From Bacteroidota bacterium (GTDB lineage Bacteria > Bacteroidota > Ignavibacteria > Kryptoniales > JAKASW01), in contig JAJYJD010000091.1 of the NCBI GenBank assembly GCA_021789755.1, forward strand, positions 1 to 12,090: 12,090 bases of DNA. The letters are read 5' to 3'. Positions 1-7,330 of this stretch are shown here, piece by piece. Numbering within the stretch: the stretch's first letter is position 1; each line of letters begins with the position of its first letter. Under the pieces are notes generated by a model. The model had not been told where the DNA came from. It was given only the letters and a program-made list of their open reading frames with translations, and searched no databases. The position numbers and the translations under genes were made by a program.

Positions 1-729
1 GGCCTGGACTGATGCGGGGTTCCTGATGCTGCCATACATCCCGAGGAAGGACTCCTTGTCTCCATCATACCCGGCAGCCATGACGCTTGAAGAGTGAAAA
101 GCAATGTAGGGCCAGTCGGTATTCCAATGTCCGTTTTCGGTGGGGACTTCCCAGAGGCGCTTCTCGGCAAGAATCGCATTCAACTGAGGCGCAAATTCGG
201 TCGACGTGAAACATTTGTGAAATTCCCGGTGCCAGTCTGGCGCCGCACCCAGCCCCCACTCCATGTAAGTGAACAGGCTGAGCCGCCGGGGTGATGAGTC
301 CAAATTCCTTAACGTGAGTTTCCATACCTCCAGCGGCTCATCGTTAGGCACGAACATCAGAAACGAGCTTTCAATCCTCTCGTTGACAGATTCAATCACG
401 GAATAGCCGATCCCATGCCGGCAGCGATAGGACTCTGGTTCGGCACAAACAGGCTTCCAACCGGCCGACCAGATTTTTCCGCCCGCCGCATCCCGGATGT
501 ATATATATTTTCCCCATTCGTCCTTTATAAGATCCTGCTCCCATCTTGTGATGCGGTTGAGCCCGGCATGCGTTCGCCAACTGTAACCGCTCCCGTTTTG
601 GGAAACGACCAAACCGTAGTCTCCGTTGCTGATTACGTTTACCCAGGGCCGCGGGGTGCGAGGAGTCTTTATAACGTATTCTGTACCATCATCAGAAAAA
701 TAGCCGTACTTAGAATCGAAAAGTGTCAT
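1..729 (-). CDS. GH94 glycoside phosphorylase, N-terminal part (runs off the left edge)
   Basis: The frame is open from an ATG at 727-729 to base 1 without a stop, giving 243 residues of a protein that continues outside the window. Near the start it shows KYGYFSDDGTEYVIKTP, then RPWVNVISNGDYGLVVSQ, then IWSAGWKPV and RHGIGYSVI. This is the layout of the N-terminal beta-sandwich of GH94 enzymes (cellobiose, laminaribiose and related phosphorylases). Later EWGLG and DWHREFHK resemble the same family. Family members cleave beta-linked disaccharides or oligosaccharides with phosphate, usually in the cytoplasm, and no signal peptide is visible here. Full-length members have roughly 800 residues, so about 70% is missing, including the catalytic (alpha/alpha)6 barrel; the exact substrate cannot be read. 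An in-frame stop lies about 60 nt upstream of the ATG and there is no other ATG between, which supports the start, although the Shine-Dalgarno signal is weak. A cyclic-glucan-related GH94 is the main alternative. Confidence 0.88.
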   Translation of the reverse strand, partial: MTLFDSKYGYFSDDGTEYVIKTPRTPRPWVNVISNGDYGLVVSQNGSGYSWRTHAGLNRITRWEQDLIKDEWGKYIYIRDAAGGKIWSAGWKPVCAEPESYRCRHGIGYSVIESVNERIESSFLMFVPNDEPLEVWKLTLRNLDSSPRRLSLFTYMEWGLGAAPDWHREFHKCFTSTEFAPQLNAILAEKRLWEVPTENGHWNTDWPYIAFHSSSVMAAGYDGDKESFLGMYGSIRNPASVQA

Positions 730-1003
730 TTCTATATTAAAGGTCGAAAATTGTAAGTCAAATTCAAAAACAAGAATCTGGAAGCGAGGGGCATGATGTT
801 AGAATAGTTCTCTTTCCGCATCTTCCAACTTTTTCAAGTGCCTAATCCCTGGAGCCTTCTTTCTTTCCTCTTGGTAACCTGATTTTCATCGGGGCAGGTC
901 CCCCAACGAACCTGTTCAGGGCGGCGTTTTCCGTGTGCTTTTCGGGACTCTGAAATTGTCCCGATCCCATTTTTCTCAGACTGCCGTAAGTCGATCAAAT
1001 CAT
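730..1003. other. Intergenic region upstream of the GH94 gene
   Basis: No convincing gene is seen in these 274 bases. On the minus strand a 42-codon frame (970-842) runs from ATG to TAG and encodes a basic, charged peptide including APMKIRLPRGKKEG. It has no good ribosome site and I do not recognise it. A second frame of 61 codons on the same strand begins inside the hairpin at 1004-1037 and also lacks support. The interval must hold the GH94 promoter unless the gene is read through from upstream. I saw no copy of the LacI-type palindrome here. Confidence 0.6.
734..761 (-). promoter_or_regulatory. Possible promoter immediately before the GH94 gene
   Basis: On the minus strand TTGACT (756-761) is followed after 16 nt by TAATAT (734-739). 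The match to the sigma70 -10 consensus is only 4 of 6. The -10 box ends four bases before the ATG, so transcription from here would give a leaderless or nearly leaderless message. The region is AT-rich and the match may be chance. Confidence 0.25.
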
Positions 1004-1037
1004 CATGGAGGCGAAGCAAACTTGCCTCGCCTCCATG
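1004..1037 (-). terminator. Terminator-like hairpin after the T9SS cargo gene
   Basis: An inverted repeat with arms CATGGAGGCGA and TCGCCTCCATG forms a perfect 11-bp stem. It can be extended by four more pairs past a single A/C mismatch, leaving a very small loop. It begins 7 nt after the TAA stop of the secreted-protein gene, the usual place for an intrinsic terminator. The following bases on the minus strand (ATGATTTGATC) are only weakly T-rich, so termination may be incomplete, or the structure may mainly protect the 3' end of the mRNA. Confidence 0.6.
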
Positions 1038-1044
1038 TCTGCTG

Positions 1045-2778
1045 TTACTTAAGCAAAAGCATTTTTCTCGTCAATAAGTTCGAACCTTCGCGCAGCGAAT
1101 AGAAATAAACACCGCTTGCGTACTTGTCCATGTTGACATTGTAGGTGTATGTTCCAGCGGGTTTGTAGCCCTGATCAACCACATTAACCACCTGTCCGAG
1201 GACATTGTAAATCGTAAGGCTCATGATCCCCGGCCTGACAAGGCTTACTTTGATTTCCGTCGAAGGGTTGAATGGATTCGGGTAGTTCTGACTTAAGTTG
1301 AATTCGGCCGGAATCTCCGGTTTAGTCTGTTTGACCGCGTTCACAGTCTGCCCGGCTTCCCATTCCTTGAGCTGAGCCGGATACCAGTTCAGGTCACCCA
1401 AAGAGTAACTGCCCGTGCCTGCAGTCTTAAGGGTTGCGTTTGAATATGCGAAATTCTCCGGAACCGGATATCCCTGGGTTGTCGCCCAGTTCTTCGCAAC
1501 CGGCCCGAACACGTTTGCGGGATTGGTTATGAACTGCCTCCAGAGAGGAGAAGTGGAAACCGATCCGTTCCAACGTGCCACGGTGAACGAGTCCAAGCTG
1601 GCAACCATCGGGTTCACGATGCTCGGTGAAAACCCCGGATCAGCACTGTCATTGTTTGCTTCACTCAAACCCGGCCAGGCTGTTTTGTTCGAAAACATCG
1701 CTGCTGTCTGACTGTTCATCCACACGGGTGGAACGATCTTATTCTTGGCGGTGTCATTCATTGCCGCAATAGTGGAATCAATTCCTTTTGGCCAGAAATA
1801 GGCATTGTTCTCTACAACGATATGTCTGCCCGCCTCAGTTTCGTTGTATGGTGGCAAGCCAAATTGGAAGAGTGAGTCAAGTGATATTACCGATGGAGCT
1901 TCATTCCCCAGCCCACCGTACTTAATTGAAGCGGAATCCAGACCCCCTGCGTAGGTGCCATAGAATATGTTGTCCGAAATGAGTGCGGTGTCAACCTGAT
2001 ATATACGGAAAGGCCACCAGGCACATCCCACCATTGTGTTGTGTTGAAATTTGAAATAACCAAGATTATCATTACCCCATATCCCAATCCCGATGCCGAA
2101 GTAAGTGTTGTTGACGAGCTCCAGAGTGTCAGCAGCTTCGGCAAATATAACAGTAGGCTGCCAGAAGGCTCGATCCTGTAAATTTCGGAATTCAGTATTA
2201 TTAATATAGAAGCTGTTACTATCACCGCCGTAACTAATTATGGCGTCGGATTCCTTGGTGAATTCATCGAACACGCAGTGATTAATTCGCAGCCACGAAT
2301 CCACTGGAGTTCCGTCAAAGAATCTGTTGTTTCCCGAACTTATCAATCCGTCGGTGCGCTTGCCCAGGAAGTAGAGATTATCGACGCTAATGTTCCCCGT
2401 CCTGCATTCGGTGAATGGAGCGGGCGTTGAGTTGTCGTTAAGGATAAACGGTTCAATCACCGGGGGCATACCGGTATTGGGATTGTTCTTTCCTATTATA
2501 GTCAGGGTCACACCGCTGAAATTGTTAAGCATGTTAATCGTAGCGGTAAAGAAATATGTCGTGTCCACGGTTCCGGTTTGCTGCAGTACGTACACCCTGT
2601 TGGGATCCTTCCGGGCTCCTGTTGCCGTGGTATCCCCTGCGATGACGTTGTTGATATTTCCCGGCGGCATCGCGGACACATAAAGAGTGTCGGATGACGT
2701 TTGGGCGAACGACGAGCTCGGCACTAAAAAGAGTGTCGAAATTGTCGTCAGTAACATTATGGTGAGTACTTTTTTCAT
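1045..2778 (-). CDS. Secreted T9SS-exported protein, probable parallel beta-helix, function unknown
   Basis: The 577-residue product starts with a signal peptide (MKKVLTIMLLTTISTLFLV, ending near SSSFAQ) and ends with a type A T9SS sorting domain of about 85 residues. That domain has NYPNPFNPSTEI, then LTIYNVLGQVV, ASGVYFYSL and the terminal KMLLLK. It should therefore cross the inner membrane by Sec and be secreted or surface-attached by the type IX system. The middle (about residues 40-400) has repeated short Asn- and Gly-rich strands such as ISVDNLYFLG, FYINNTEFRN, LELVNNTYFG, ISDNIFYG and VVENNAYFW. This pattern is typical of right-handed beta-helix or pectate-lyase-like folds. I see no catalytic signature, so a lyase, a glycan-binding protein and a structural surface protein are all possible. 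The start at 2778 is preferred over a longer open frame reaching 2910, because AGGAGG lies 9 nt upstream and the signal peptide begins there. It follows the TonB-dependent receptor gene on the same strand. Confidence 0.88.
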   Translation of the reverse strand: MKKVLTIMLLTTISTLFLVPSSSFAQTSSDTLYVSAMPPGNINNVIAGDTTATGARKDPNRVYVLQQTGTVDTTYFFTATINMLNNFSGVTLTIIGKNNPNTGMPPVIEPFILNDNSTPAPFTECRTGNISVDNLYFLGKRTDGLISSGNNRFFDGTPVDSWLRINHCVFDEFTKESDAIISYGGDSNSFYINNTEFRNLQDRAFWQPTVIFAEAADTLELVNNTYFGIGIGIWGNDNLGYFKFQHNTMVGCAWWPFRIYQVDTALISDNIFYGTYAGGLDSASIKYGGLGNEAPSVISLDSLFQFGLPPYNETEAGRHIVVENNAYFWPKGIDSTIAAMNDTAKNKIVPPVWMNSQTAAMFSNKTAWPGLSEANNDSADPGFSPSIVNPMVASLDSFTVARWNGSVSTSPLWRQFITNPANVFGPVAKNWATTQGYPVPENFAYSNATLKTAGTGSYSLGDLNWYPAQLKEWEAGQTVNAVKQTKPEIPAEFNLSQNYPNPFNPSTEIKVSLVRPGIMSLTIYNVLGQVVNVVDQGYKPAGTYTYNVNMDKYASGVYFYSLREGSNLLTRKMLLLK

Positions 2779-2787
2779 AATGCTTCT

Positions 2788-2793
2788 CCTCCT
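2788..2793 (-). promoter_or_regulatory. Strong ribosome binding site of the T9SS cargo gene
   Basis: The minus strand reads AAAGGAGGAGAAGC ahead of the ATG at 2778, with a perfect AGGAGG 9 nt from the start codon. It fixes the start and excludes the 44 extra in-frame codons upstream, which would not encode a signal peptide. Confidence 0.85.
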
Positions 2794-2809
2794 TTGGTTT
2801 TTTGGTGCT

Positions 2810-2826
2810 TGGCAGAATCTCTGCCA
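2810..2826 (-). promoter_or_regulatory. Leader hairpin nearest the T9SS cargo start
   Basis: The transcript strand reads TGGCAGA-GAT-TCTGCCA, a perfect 7-bp stem with a 3-nt loop. It sits 17 nt upstream of the AGGAGG site, so it leaves the ribosome site free. It could stabilise the 5' end or take part in post-transcriptional control; no known riboswitch is recognised. Confidence 0.5.
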
Positions 2827-2864
2827 GACATCATTTTTTGTTTGTAAATACTCCTGCTTTCCCT

Positions 2865-2882
2865 CATTGAGTCTTCTCAATG
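2865..2882 (-). promoter_or_regulatory. Leader hairpin further upstream in the same 5' region
   Basis: The transcript strand reads CATTGAG-AAGA-CTCAATG, a perfect 7-bp stem with a 4-nt loop. It lies about 24 nt downstream of a TATAAT box and would fall in the 5' part of the leader if transcription starts near 2906. No U-run follows, so it is unlikely to be a terminator. Confidence 0.5.
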
Positions 2883-2913
2883 TTTTACTCGCCAGGAAAG
2901 TAGTCTGCATATA

Positions 2914-2919
2914 ATTATA
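2914..2919 (-). promoter_or_regulatory. Candidate -10 box for the T9SS cargo gene
   Basis: TATAAT occurs on the minus strand in an AT-rich stretch between the receptor stop and the T9SS cargo start. No good -35 hexamer is found 15-19 nt upstream, and no Bacteroidota-type TTTG element in the right place. If it is used, the leader is about 130 nt and contains both hairpins. Confidence 0.35.
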
Positions 2920-2979
2920 CTTTTAGCCCTTTAAACCATCCCTTAACGGATCGAATAACCTTGCTGTTTGTCATGTGCG

Positions 2980-5900
2980 CTACTGTAAACTCCATCTAAG
3001 TCCTAATTGTGCCACCGTGCCATAAACACTCTGAGACGTAGGGAAACCGTTTCCTTGAACCACATAAGTATCACTTGCATTGTTGAGATCAACTAGGTTC
3101 AGGTAAACGACCAGACCGGGCAAAGGAAGATTTTGTTTCGCCGTCAAGTCCCAACGCAGATATGAAAGTTTCGCGGGACGACGCTCCGGGTACTGATCCG
3201 TTCCGGTCGATACATTCGCCTGGTATATCATGGACACAAGGACAGAGAAACCCTGGTAATCATACCCGACGGATAGATTAACGATGTTATCGGGCTGGTC
3301 TAGTAGGCGGTCGGTATAGAACGTGTCCACGTGTGTTGGTATGAAAGTGGGATAAACTCCGGGCTTGGTCAACGTATACGGGTATTTCGCACTCGAGAAT
3401 ATATGCGTGTAATTGATGTTGAACACCAATCCGCTCAACAATCCGGGCAAATACCAGAAGTGCGTCTGCCAATCGAGCGATGCACCATAGTCGTCAACCC
3501 GATTAGGGTTGTTCAAAAAGGTGTTCAATTGAAAGCCTTCCGTAGTGGGAGGTAGCCCTGGATACTTAGACGGATTAGAGATAAAACTGCTCTGTGCGAA
3601 TATCATATCATCGATTCTCTTCAGGAATCCGCCGACGGTAAGCAGTCCGATGGTGTTATCAAAGAACGAGAGCTGTAAGTTATAATTCCTCGAATGAGCT
3701 GGTTGTAATGCGAAGTTGTTCCAGGTAACTGAGGCGTTTGCCGGGAAGATGTCGATTGTCGGTATGATGGCAGTAAAGTCCGGGTAGGATAGTGTATTGG
3801 TATAGGACAGTCGTGCGATGAACCATGAAAGCGGCTTGTACATCAAGCTCACGTCAGGCAGTAAATAACCGTGATACTGGTCAATTGTAGTATCCTGATG
3901 AGGATAAACACTCGGATAATAGATAATCTGGTTTGCGTTAGAAATCCTTGCGGTCCGGTATGATGTTGCGAGGCCCTGGTATCGAGCTCCACCTATAAGT
4001 GTTATTTGAGGTCCTATATTAACTGTTGCCATGGCATAAGCGGCACTTTCATCCTCATTTCCGGAATAATTGTTCGCAATGTTGCCATAAGGGTCAGGAG
4101 AGAAACCCCATGACTGCCAGCCGGCTTTAGCAGCTCCCTGATAGACGAAATTCACTATTTCTGATAAGAAGTCGAGATTTGTTGCAGGACCCATCGTGTA
4201 GCTGCCATTAAGGAAATTGCCGTAGCTGAAATTCGGATCTTCGAACACAGTTATGGGAAGCGTTGCGCTCTTCGTCGGATCGAGACTGTAGGGAGGCTTC
4301 GCCATCCATGGATAAGCATGAATGATTGCGCTGTACACGGTCGTTGAGGCGTCGAAACCTAAGCCGCCGCCCGCCCCGTTGGCACTGTAAGACCGATGTG
4401 TGTAACGATAGCTTCCTCCAAACTTTAGAATCCCCGAGACTAAATCGGATACAATTATGTTTCTCGTGATATCGATAGACCCAGTGATATTTCTCTGCAT
4501 TGTGTTATTGTTGCTGGTGTTGATATTCAAGAGTTGCATGATTTGCGGGTCAAGTTTGGGCAAAGCGGCCTGCGCAATCGATTGCGGTGGCAGTGCCCCT
4601 GAGACGGTACCCAGGTTCGCGGGGTACTCCTGGAAAGTCACCCCCCAGCCTCCGCGAGAAATATTCTCTGAGAGCGAGTGAGAGATCTTCGCATCAAGAC
4701 CGAACGACAGCACCTGTTCTTTGATGTCAAGAAGATTTGTCATAACATCAAGCTGCCCGGGTGAGTAAGCTGCTCTGTCGATAATCTGGTTTACCTCAAG
4801 GTTGTAATCCTGGCTGATCGTTTGAGTATTTGTATTGCTTCCGCTGAAGAAGTTCATGAAATCAATCTTACCCTCGGGCAGCGTGTAATCTATATTGATA
4901 GTTCCGTTGTACCTGTGCGTGATACTGGGAAGAAAGCTGAGGGTGAGATCGGTAAGAAGCAAAGGATTATTCACGCCAGGATTCTTTGACACGAGAATAT
5001 AGCTTGCCCCTAACTGATCGCTCGACAAGTTTTCCCGATCGACAACCGCTTGCGCGAGAATTCCAAGCCGCTGATCCAAAAACCTGTCGCCGACAGTGGC
5101 GGAAAAATTGTAATCGCCGAATTGACTTCGTAGACCTTCGTATCCTCCCTGTGACGATAATTCTATTTCCGGTGCCCCTTCAGGCGTCTGTTTCGCCTCC
5201 CTGATTTGGAAGTTAACAACTCCGCCCAGAACAGCTGCATCCATGTCGGGCGTAATTGTTTTGTAAACTTCGATTCCACTGAGCATGTTGGATGATATCA
5301 TGCTCATGTCCACTGACCGATTGCTGCTGCTGGTTGCAGCCATTTGTACTCCGTCGATCTGAACCTGATTGTACTTAGGCTCTAACCCGTCGATGGCGAC
5401 CTCGTATCCTTGCCCTCCCTGCCTGAGCAGGTAAACGCCGGGAAGTCTGCCGACAGACTCGGCAGCATTAGCGTCCGGTAGCTGCCGAATCTTAGCGGCA
5501 GACACAACGTTCACTATTTTGTTTGAGGACAGCTGCTGGTTTATCGCCGAGTTTTGCCCGCTCGCTTGAACTGTGACAACTACTTCCTTCCCGCGCAAAC
5601 CAACTGCCTGCAGCTTTACGTTTTCAACAAGCTTCGCTCCTCCGCTTATTTCTACATTAATATCTCGTGTAGTGTACCCGACGTACATCACTCGCAGCGT
5701 ATATGTTCCGGACGGTATGGCTTTAATCGTGTACTCCCCGTTCAGATTTGTCGGCACCCCAAGACTTGTTCCCTTCAACACCACGGTTGCACCAATCAGT
5801 GGGTCATTTGTCCCTGCGTCCGAGACCTTGCCTGAAATTTCGGCATTGCCCTGCTGACTTTTCTCTTTCCCTTGCGGAGCGGCCGATTCAGAGGCAATTT

Positions 5901-6048
5901 CGTTCCGCTCGTACAGATAAGGTCTCAATTGCGACTGATCATTCGGATGGTGGGCAAATCCGTTTGTCTGATTCAGAGGCCAGGCCAAACCGACGGTTGG
6001 GATCAAAAACGTCAGACACACCAAGAATACAAATGTATACTCTTTCAT
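2980..6048 (-). CDS. TonB-dependent outer-membrane receptor with carboxypeptidase-regulatory-like domain
   Basis: The 1022-residue product should form a 22-strand outer-membrane barrel that imports a ligand using TonB energy. A signal peptide (residues 1-22) is followed by a polar linker of about 45 residues. A carboxypeptidase-regulatory-like domain comes next (about 71-150: ISGKVSDAGTNDPLIGATVV, LNGEYTIKAIPSGTYTL). The plug is at about 175-285, with IRQLPDANAAESVGRLPGV, VQIDGV, and IEVYKTITPDMDAAVLGGVV. The rest is barrel, ending in LGLRWSLQ. The LPDAN...RLPGV and TPDMDA..GG motifs resemble the TonB receptor group best known from Xanthomonas and Caulobacter, often linked to plant sugars, rather than canonical SusC; no SusD gene is adjacent. 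The ATG at 6048 is chosen because it begins the signal peptide and has AGAAGAG upstream; an open frame to 6174 would overlap the regulator. The gene follows the LacI gene by 100 nt without an obvious terminator, so co-transcription is likely. Oligosaccharide import is inferred from the neighbours. Confidence 0.9.
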   Translation of the reverse strand: MKEYTFVFLVCLTFLIPTVGLAWPLNQTNGFAHHPNDQSQLRPYLYERNEIASESAAPQGKEKSQQGNAEISGKVSDAGTNDPLIGATVVLKGTSLGVPTNLNGEYTIKAIPSGTYTLRVMYVGYTTRDINVEISGGAKLVENVKLQAVGLRGKEVVVTVQASGQNSAINQQLSSNKIVNVVSAAKIRQLPDANAAESVGRLPGVYLLRQGGQGYEVAIDGLEPKYNQVQIDGVQMAATSSSNRSVDMSMISSNMLSGIEVYKTITPDMDAAVLGGVVNFQIREAKQTPEGAPEIELSSQGGYEGLRSQFGDYNFSATVGDRFLDQRLGILAQAVVDRENLSSDQLGASYILVSKNPGVNNPLLLTDLTLSFLPSITHRYNGTINIDYTLPEGKIDFMNFFSGSNTNTQTISQDYNLEVNQIIDRAAYSPGQLDVMTNLLDIKEQVLSFGLDAKISHSLSENISRGGWGVTFQEYPANLGTVSGALPPQSIAQAALPKLDPQIMQLLNINTSNNNTMQRNITGSIDITRNIIVSDLVSGILKFGGSYRYTHRSYSANGAGGGLGFDASTTVYSAIIHAYPWMAKPPYSLDPTKSATLPITVFEDPNFSYGNFLNGSYTMGPATNLDFLSEIVNFVYQGAAKAGWQSWGFSPDPYGNIANNYSGNEDESAAYAMATVNIGPQITLIGGARYQGLATSYRTARISNANQIIYYPSVYPHQDTTIDQYHGYLLPDVSLMYKPLSWFIARLSYTNTLSYPDFTAIIPTIDIFPANASVTWNNFALQPAHSRNYNLQLSFFDNTIGLLTVGGFLKRIDDMIFAQSSFISNPSKYPGLPPTTEGFQLNTFLNNPNRVDDYGASLDWQTHFWYLPGLLSGLVFNINYTHIFSSAKYPYTLTKPGVYPTFIPTHVDTFYTDRLLDQPDNIVNLSVGYDYQGFSVLVSMIYQANVSTGTDQYPERRPAKLSYLRWDLTAKQNLPLPGLVVYLNLVDLNNASDTYVVQGNGFPTSQSVYGTVAQLGLRWSLQ

Positions 6049-6148
6049 GGCTACTCTTCTCGATTTCCCGTGTTTGCTTATCGACATGCCGCGTTCACCA
6101 CATGAACCTGAGTCCCTGTGACGCCCCAAGATGTCCACTGCATCGGAG
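6049..6148. other. Short gap between the LacI regulator and the receptor
   Basis: These 100 bases hold no convincing promoter, terminator or operator. The only symmetry noticed is a 5-bp inverted repeat (GTTCA at 6093-6097 and TGAAC at 6103-6107), which is too short to interpret. This fits one transcript for regulator and receptor. Confidence 0.5.
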
Positions 6149-7189
6149 TCATGCCTTCTCACTGACTTCCTCATCGGACTTCAATGAACATCCGCACGAT
6201 TCCCTTATAACGATTGAAGTTGTCAACACCTTTCTTATCCCTTTCATGCCATCCATGGCTTTTACTCCGTTTAACAAATGTTCTACCGCGAGAGTGCCCA
6301 TTTCGTATATAGGCACGTGAACAGAAGTTAGAGCCGGTAAAACATATCGCGCAGATGGAATATCGTCAAAACCGGCGAGTGCAATTTCACCGGGAACAAT
6401 TATATCTTTCTCGTGCATCGCCCTCAGAGCACCGAGCGCCATTGAGTCGTTGGCACAAAAAAGCGCCGATGGTTTAGTTTTCAGTTTCAATATCTTCATC
6501 ATGCCGTCGTAGCCGGATTCCTCGGTGAAGTTACCGGTTATCTCCAGTTCGAGAACCCGCCTCAGTCCATATTTCTTCAACGCCCCAACATAGCCGTTGA
6601 ATCGTTCTCGAGCATCGAAATTGCTTTCCTCACCCTTTAATATGGCGATTCTCTTGTGGCCGTGAGCGACAACAAGATGGCGAATCATCTGAAATGCGCC
6701 GTTGAAATTGTCTATGGATACGGAAACGAATCCGTTTCCATCCGTGTAGGTATTGACAAATACAAGCTTCGACCTTGGCGCGAGCCGCTTCAGCACTCCG
6801 TCTGCACTTAAATGGGGAGACATCACGATCAAACCGTCGACGTGACCGCCCTGCATCACACCGAGCATTGATTCAATTTCTTTCTTGTTGCTGTGCGTGC
6901 TTGACAGGATGATGTGATATGAGCGTTCCCTGGCCGCCTGGTCTATTCCGCGGATCAGCTCGGAGAAAAACTCGCTGTGTACATCAGGGAGAATTACGCC
7001 GAGAAGATTAGTTCTGTGGGTAATGAGCGCCCGGCCGATCGCATGAGGCACATAGTTGAGTTCACCGACCACCGACATGACCCTCCGCTTCGTCTTTTCC
7101 TTGACGGAGTCGCTGCCGTTCAGAACGCGGGAAACCGTGGCGATCGACACGTTCGCTTTCCTCGCTACTTCCTTGATACCCACGGTCAA
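6149..7189 (-). CDS. LacI-family transcriptional regulator
   Basis: The 346-residue protein has the classic order. A helix-turn-helix is at about residues 5-24 (IKEVARKANVSIATVSRVLN), followed by a hinge with YVPHAIGRAL and its intercalating leucine near 55. A periplasmic-binding-protein-like sugar domain follows (LLGVILPDV, DGLIVMSP, GHKRIAIL, ALFCANDSMALGAL, LAGFDDIPSARYVLPALTSV). It should bind DNA as a dimer and respond to a sugar released by the locus. The start is TTG at 7189 with AAAGGTG 8 nt upstream; no in-frame ATG is available, and a GTG two codons later is the only close alternative. A 16-bp perfect palindrome of the LacI/cre type lies 35 nt upstream of the start and just after the -10 box, so self-repression is very likely. 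The receptor gene follows in the same direction. Confidence 0.95.
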   Translation of the reverse strand: MTVGIKEVARKANVSIATVSRVLNGSDSVKEKTKRRVMSVVGELNYVPHAIGRALITHRTNLLGVILPDVHSEFFSELIRGIDQAARERSYHIILSSTHSNKKEIESMLGVMQGGHVDGLIVMSPHLSADGVLKRLAPRSKLVFVNTYTDGNGFVSVSIDNFNGAFQMIRHLVVAHGHKRIAILKGEESNFDARERFNGYVGALKKYGLRRVLELEITGNFTEESGYDGMMKILKLKTKPSALFCANDSMALGALRAMHEKDIIVPGEIALAGFDDIPSARYVLPALTSVHVPIYEMGTLAVEHLLNGVKAMDGMKGIRKVLTTSIVIRESCGCSLKSDEEVSEKA

Positions 7190-7223
7190 ATTAGCTGCAC
7201 CTTTTGTTCGTTCAAAATATGCA

Positions 7224-7239
7224 ATGTAAACGTTTACAT
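7224..7239. promoter_or_regulatory. LacI-family operator upstream of the regulator gene
   Basis: ATGTAAACGTTTACAT is a perfect 16-bp palindrome with the central CG typical of LacI-family sites, and it fits the cre-type consensus TGWAANCGNTNWCA. It starts 3 nt after the predicted -10 box, where bound repressor would cover the transcription start. No second perfect copy was found by eye in the window. Confidence 0.88.
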
Positions 7240-7242
7240 CAC

Positions 7243-7271
7243 ATGTTAATAGTTTCGCTTCTGTTTGTCAA
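7243..7271 (-). promoter_or_regulatory. Sigma70-type promoter of the LacI gene
   Basis: On the minus strand a perfect TTGACA (7266-7271) is separated by 17 nt from TAACAT (7243-7248), which matches the -10 consensus at 4 of 6 positions including the first two and last two bases. The predicted start falls within the operator. It probably drives regulator and receptor together. Confidence 0.7.
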
Positions 7272-7330
7272 GAGAAAAATGAACACGCAAGTGACGCCGG
7301 AACCGTTTTGAGTTGCTCCCTTTGTTACCG

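Noticed and set aside
65..580. Short minus-strand open frames at 65-325 and 392-580
   Set aside because: They are other frames of the GH94 gene, whose true frame is open through to base 1 and has family motifs throughout.
630..643. Half-conserved LacI-type site (TGATTACGTTTACC) inside the GH94 gene
   Set aside because: It matches the operator at 10 of 14 positions, but another sequence inside the receptor gene (near 5600) matches at 9, so this is close to background and one half is lost.
842..970. Minus-strand frame of 42 codons encoding a basic peptide
   Set aside because: Too short to judge, weak ribosome site and not recognised; it could be a real small gene or a remnant, but nothing in the sequence decides it.
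834..1019. Minus-strand open frame of 61 codons between the T9SS cargo and GH94 genes
   Set aside because: Its start codon lies inside the terminator-like hairpin, there is no ribosome site and the peptide shows no known motif.
6049..6174. N-terminal extension of the receptor gene to 6174
   Set aside because: It would overlap the LacI gene and put 42 charged residues before a clear signal peptide; the ATG at 6048 has a ribosome site.
5748..6320. Plus-strand open frame of 190 codons across the start of the receptor gene and the end of the LacI gene
   Set aside because: It is antisense to two well supported genes, has no recognisable domain and is rich in Ser, Arg and Pro as expected from a shadow frame.
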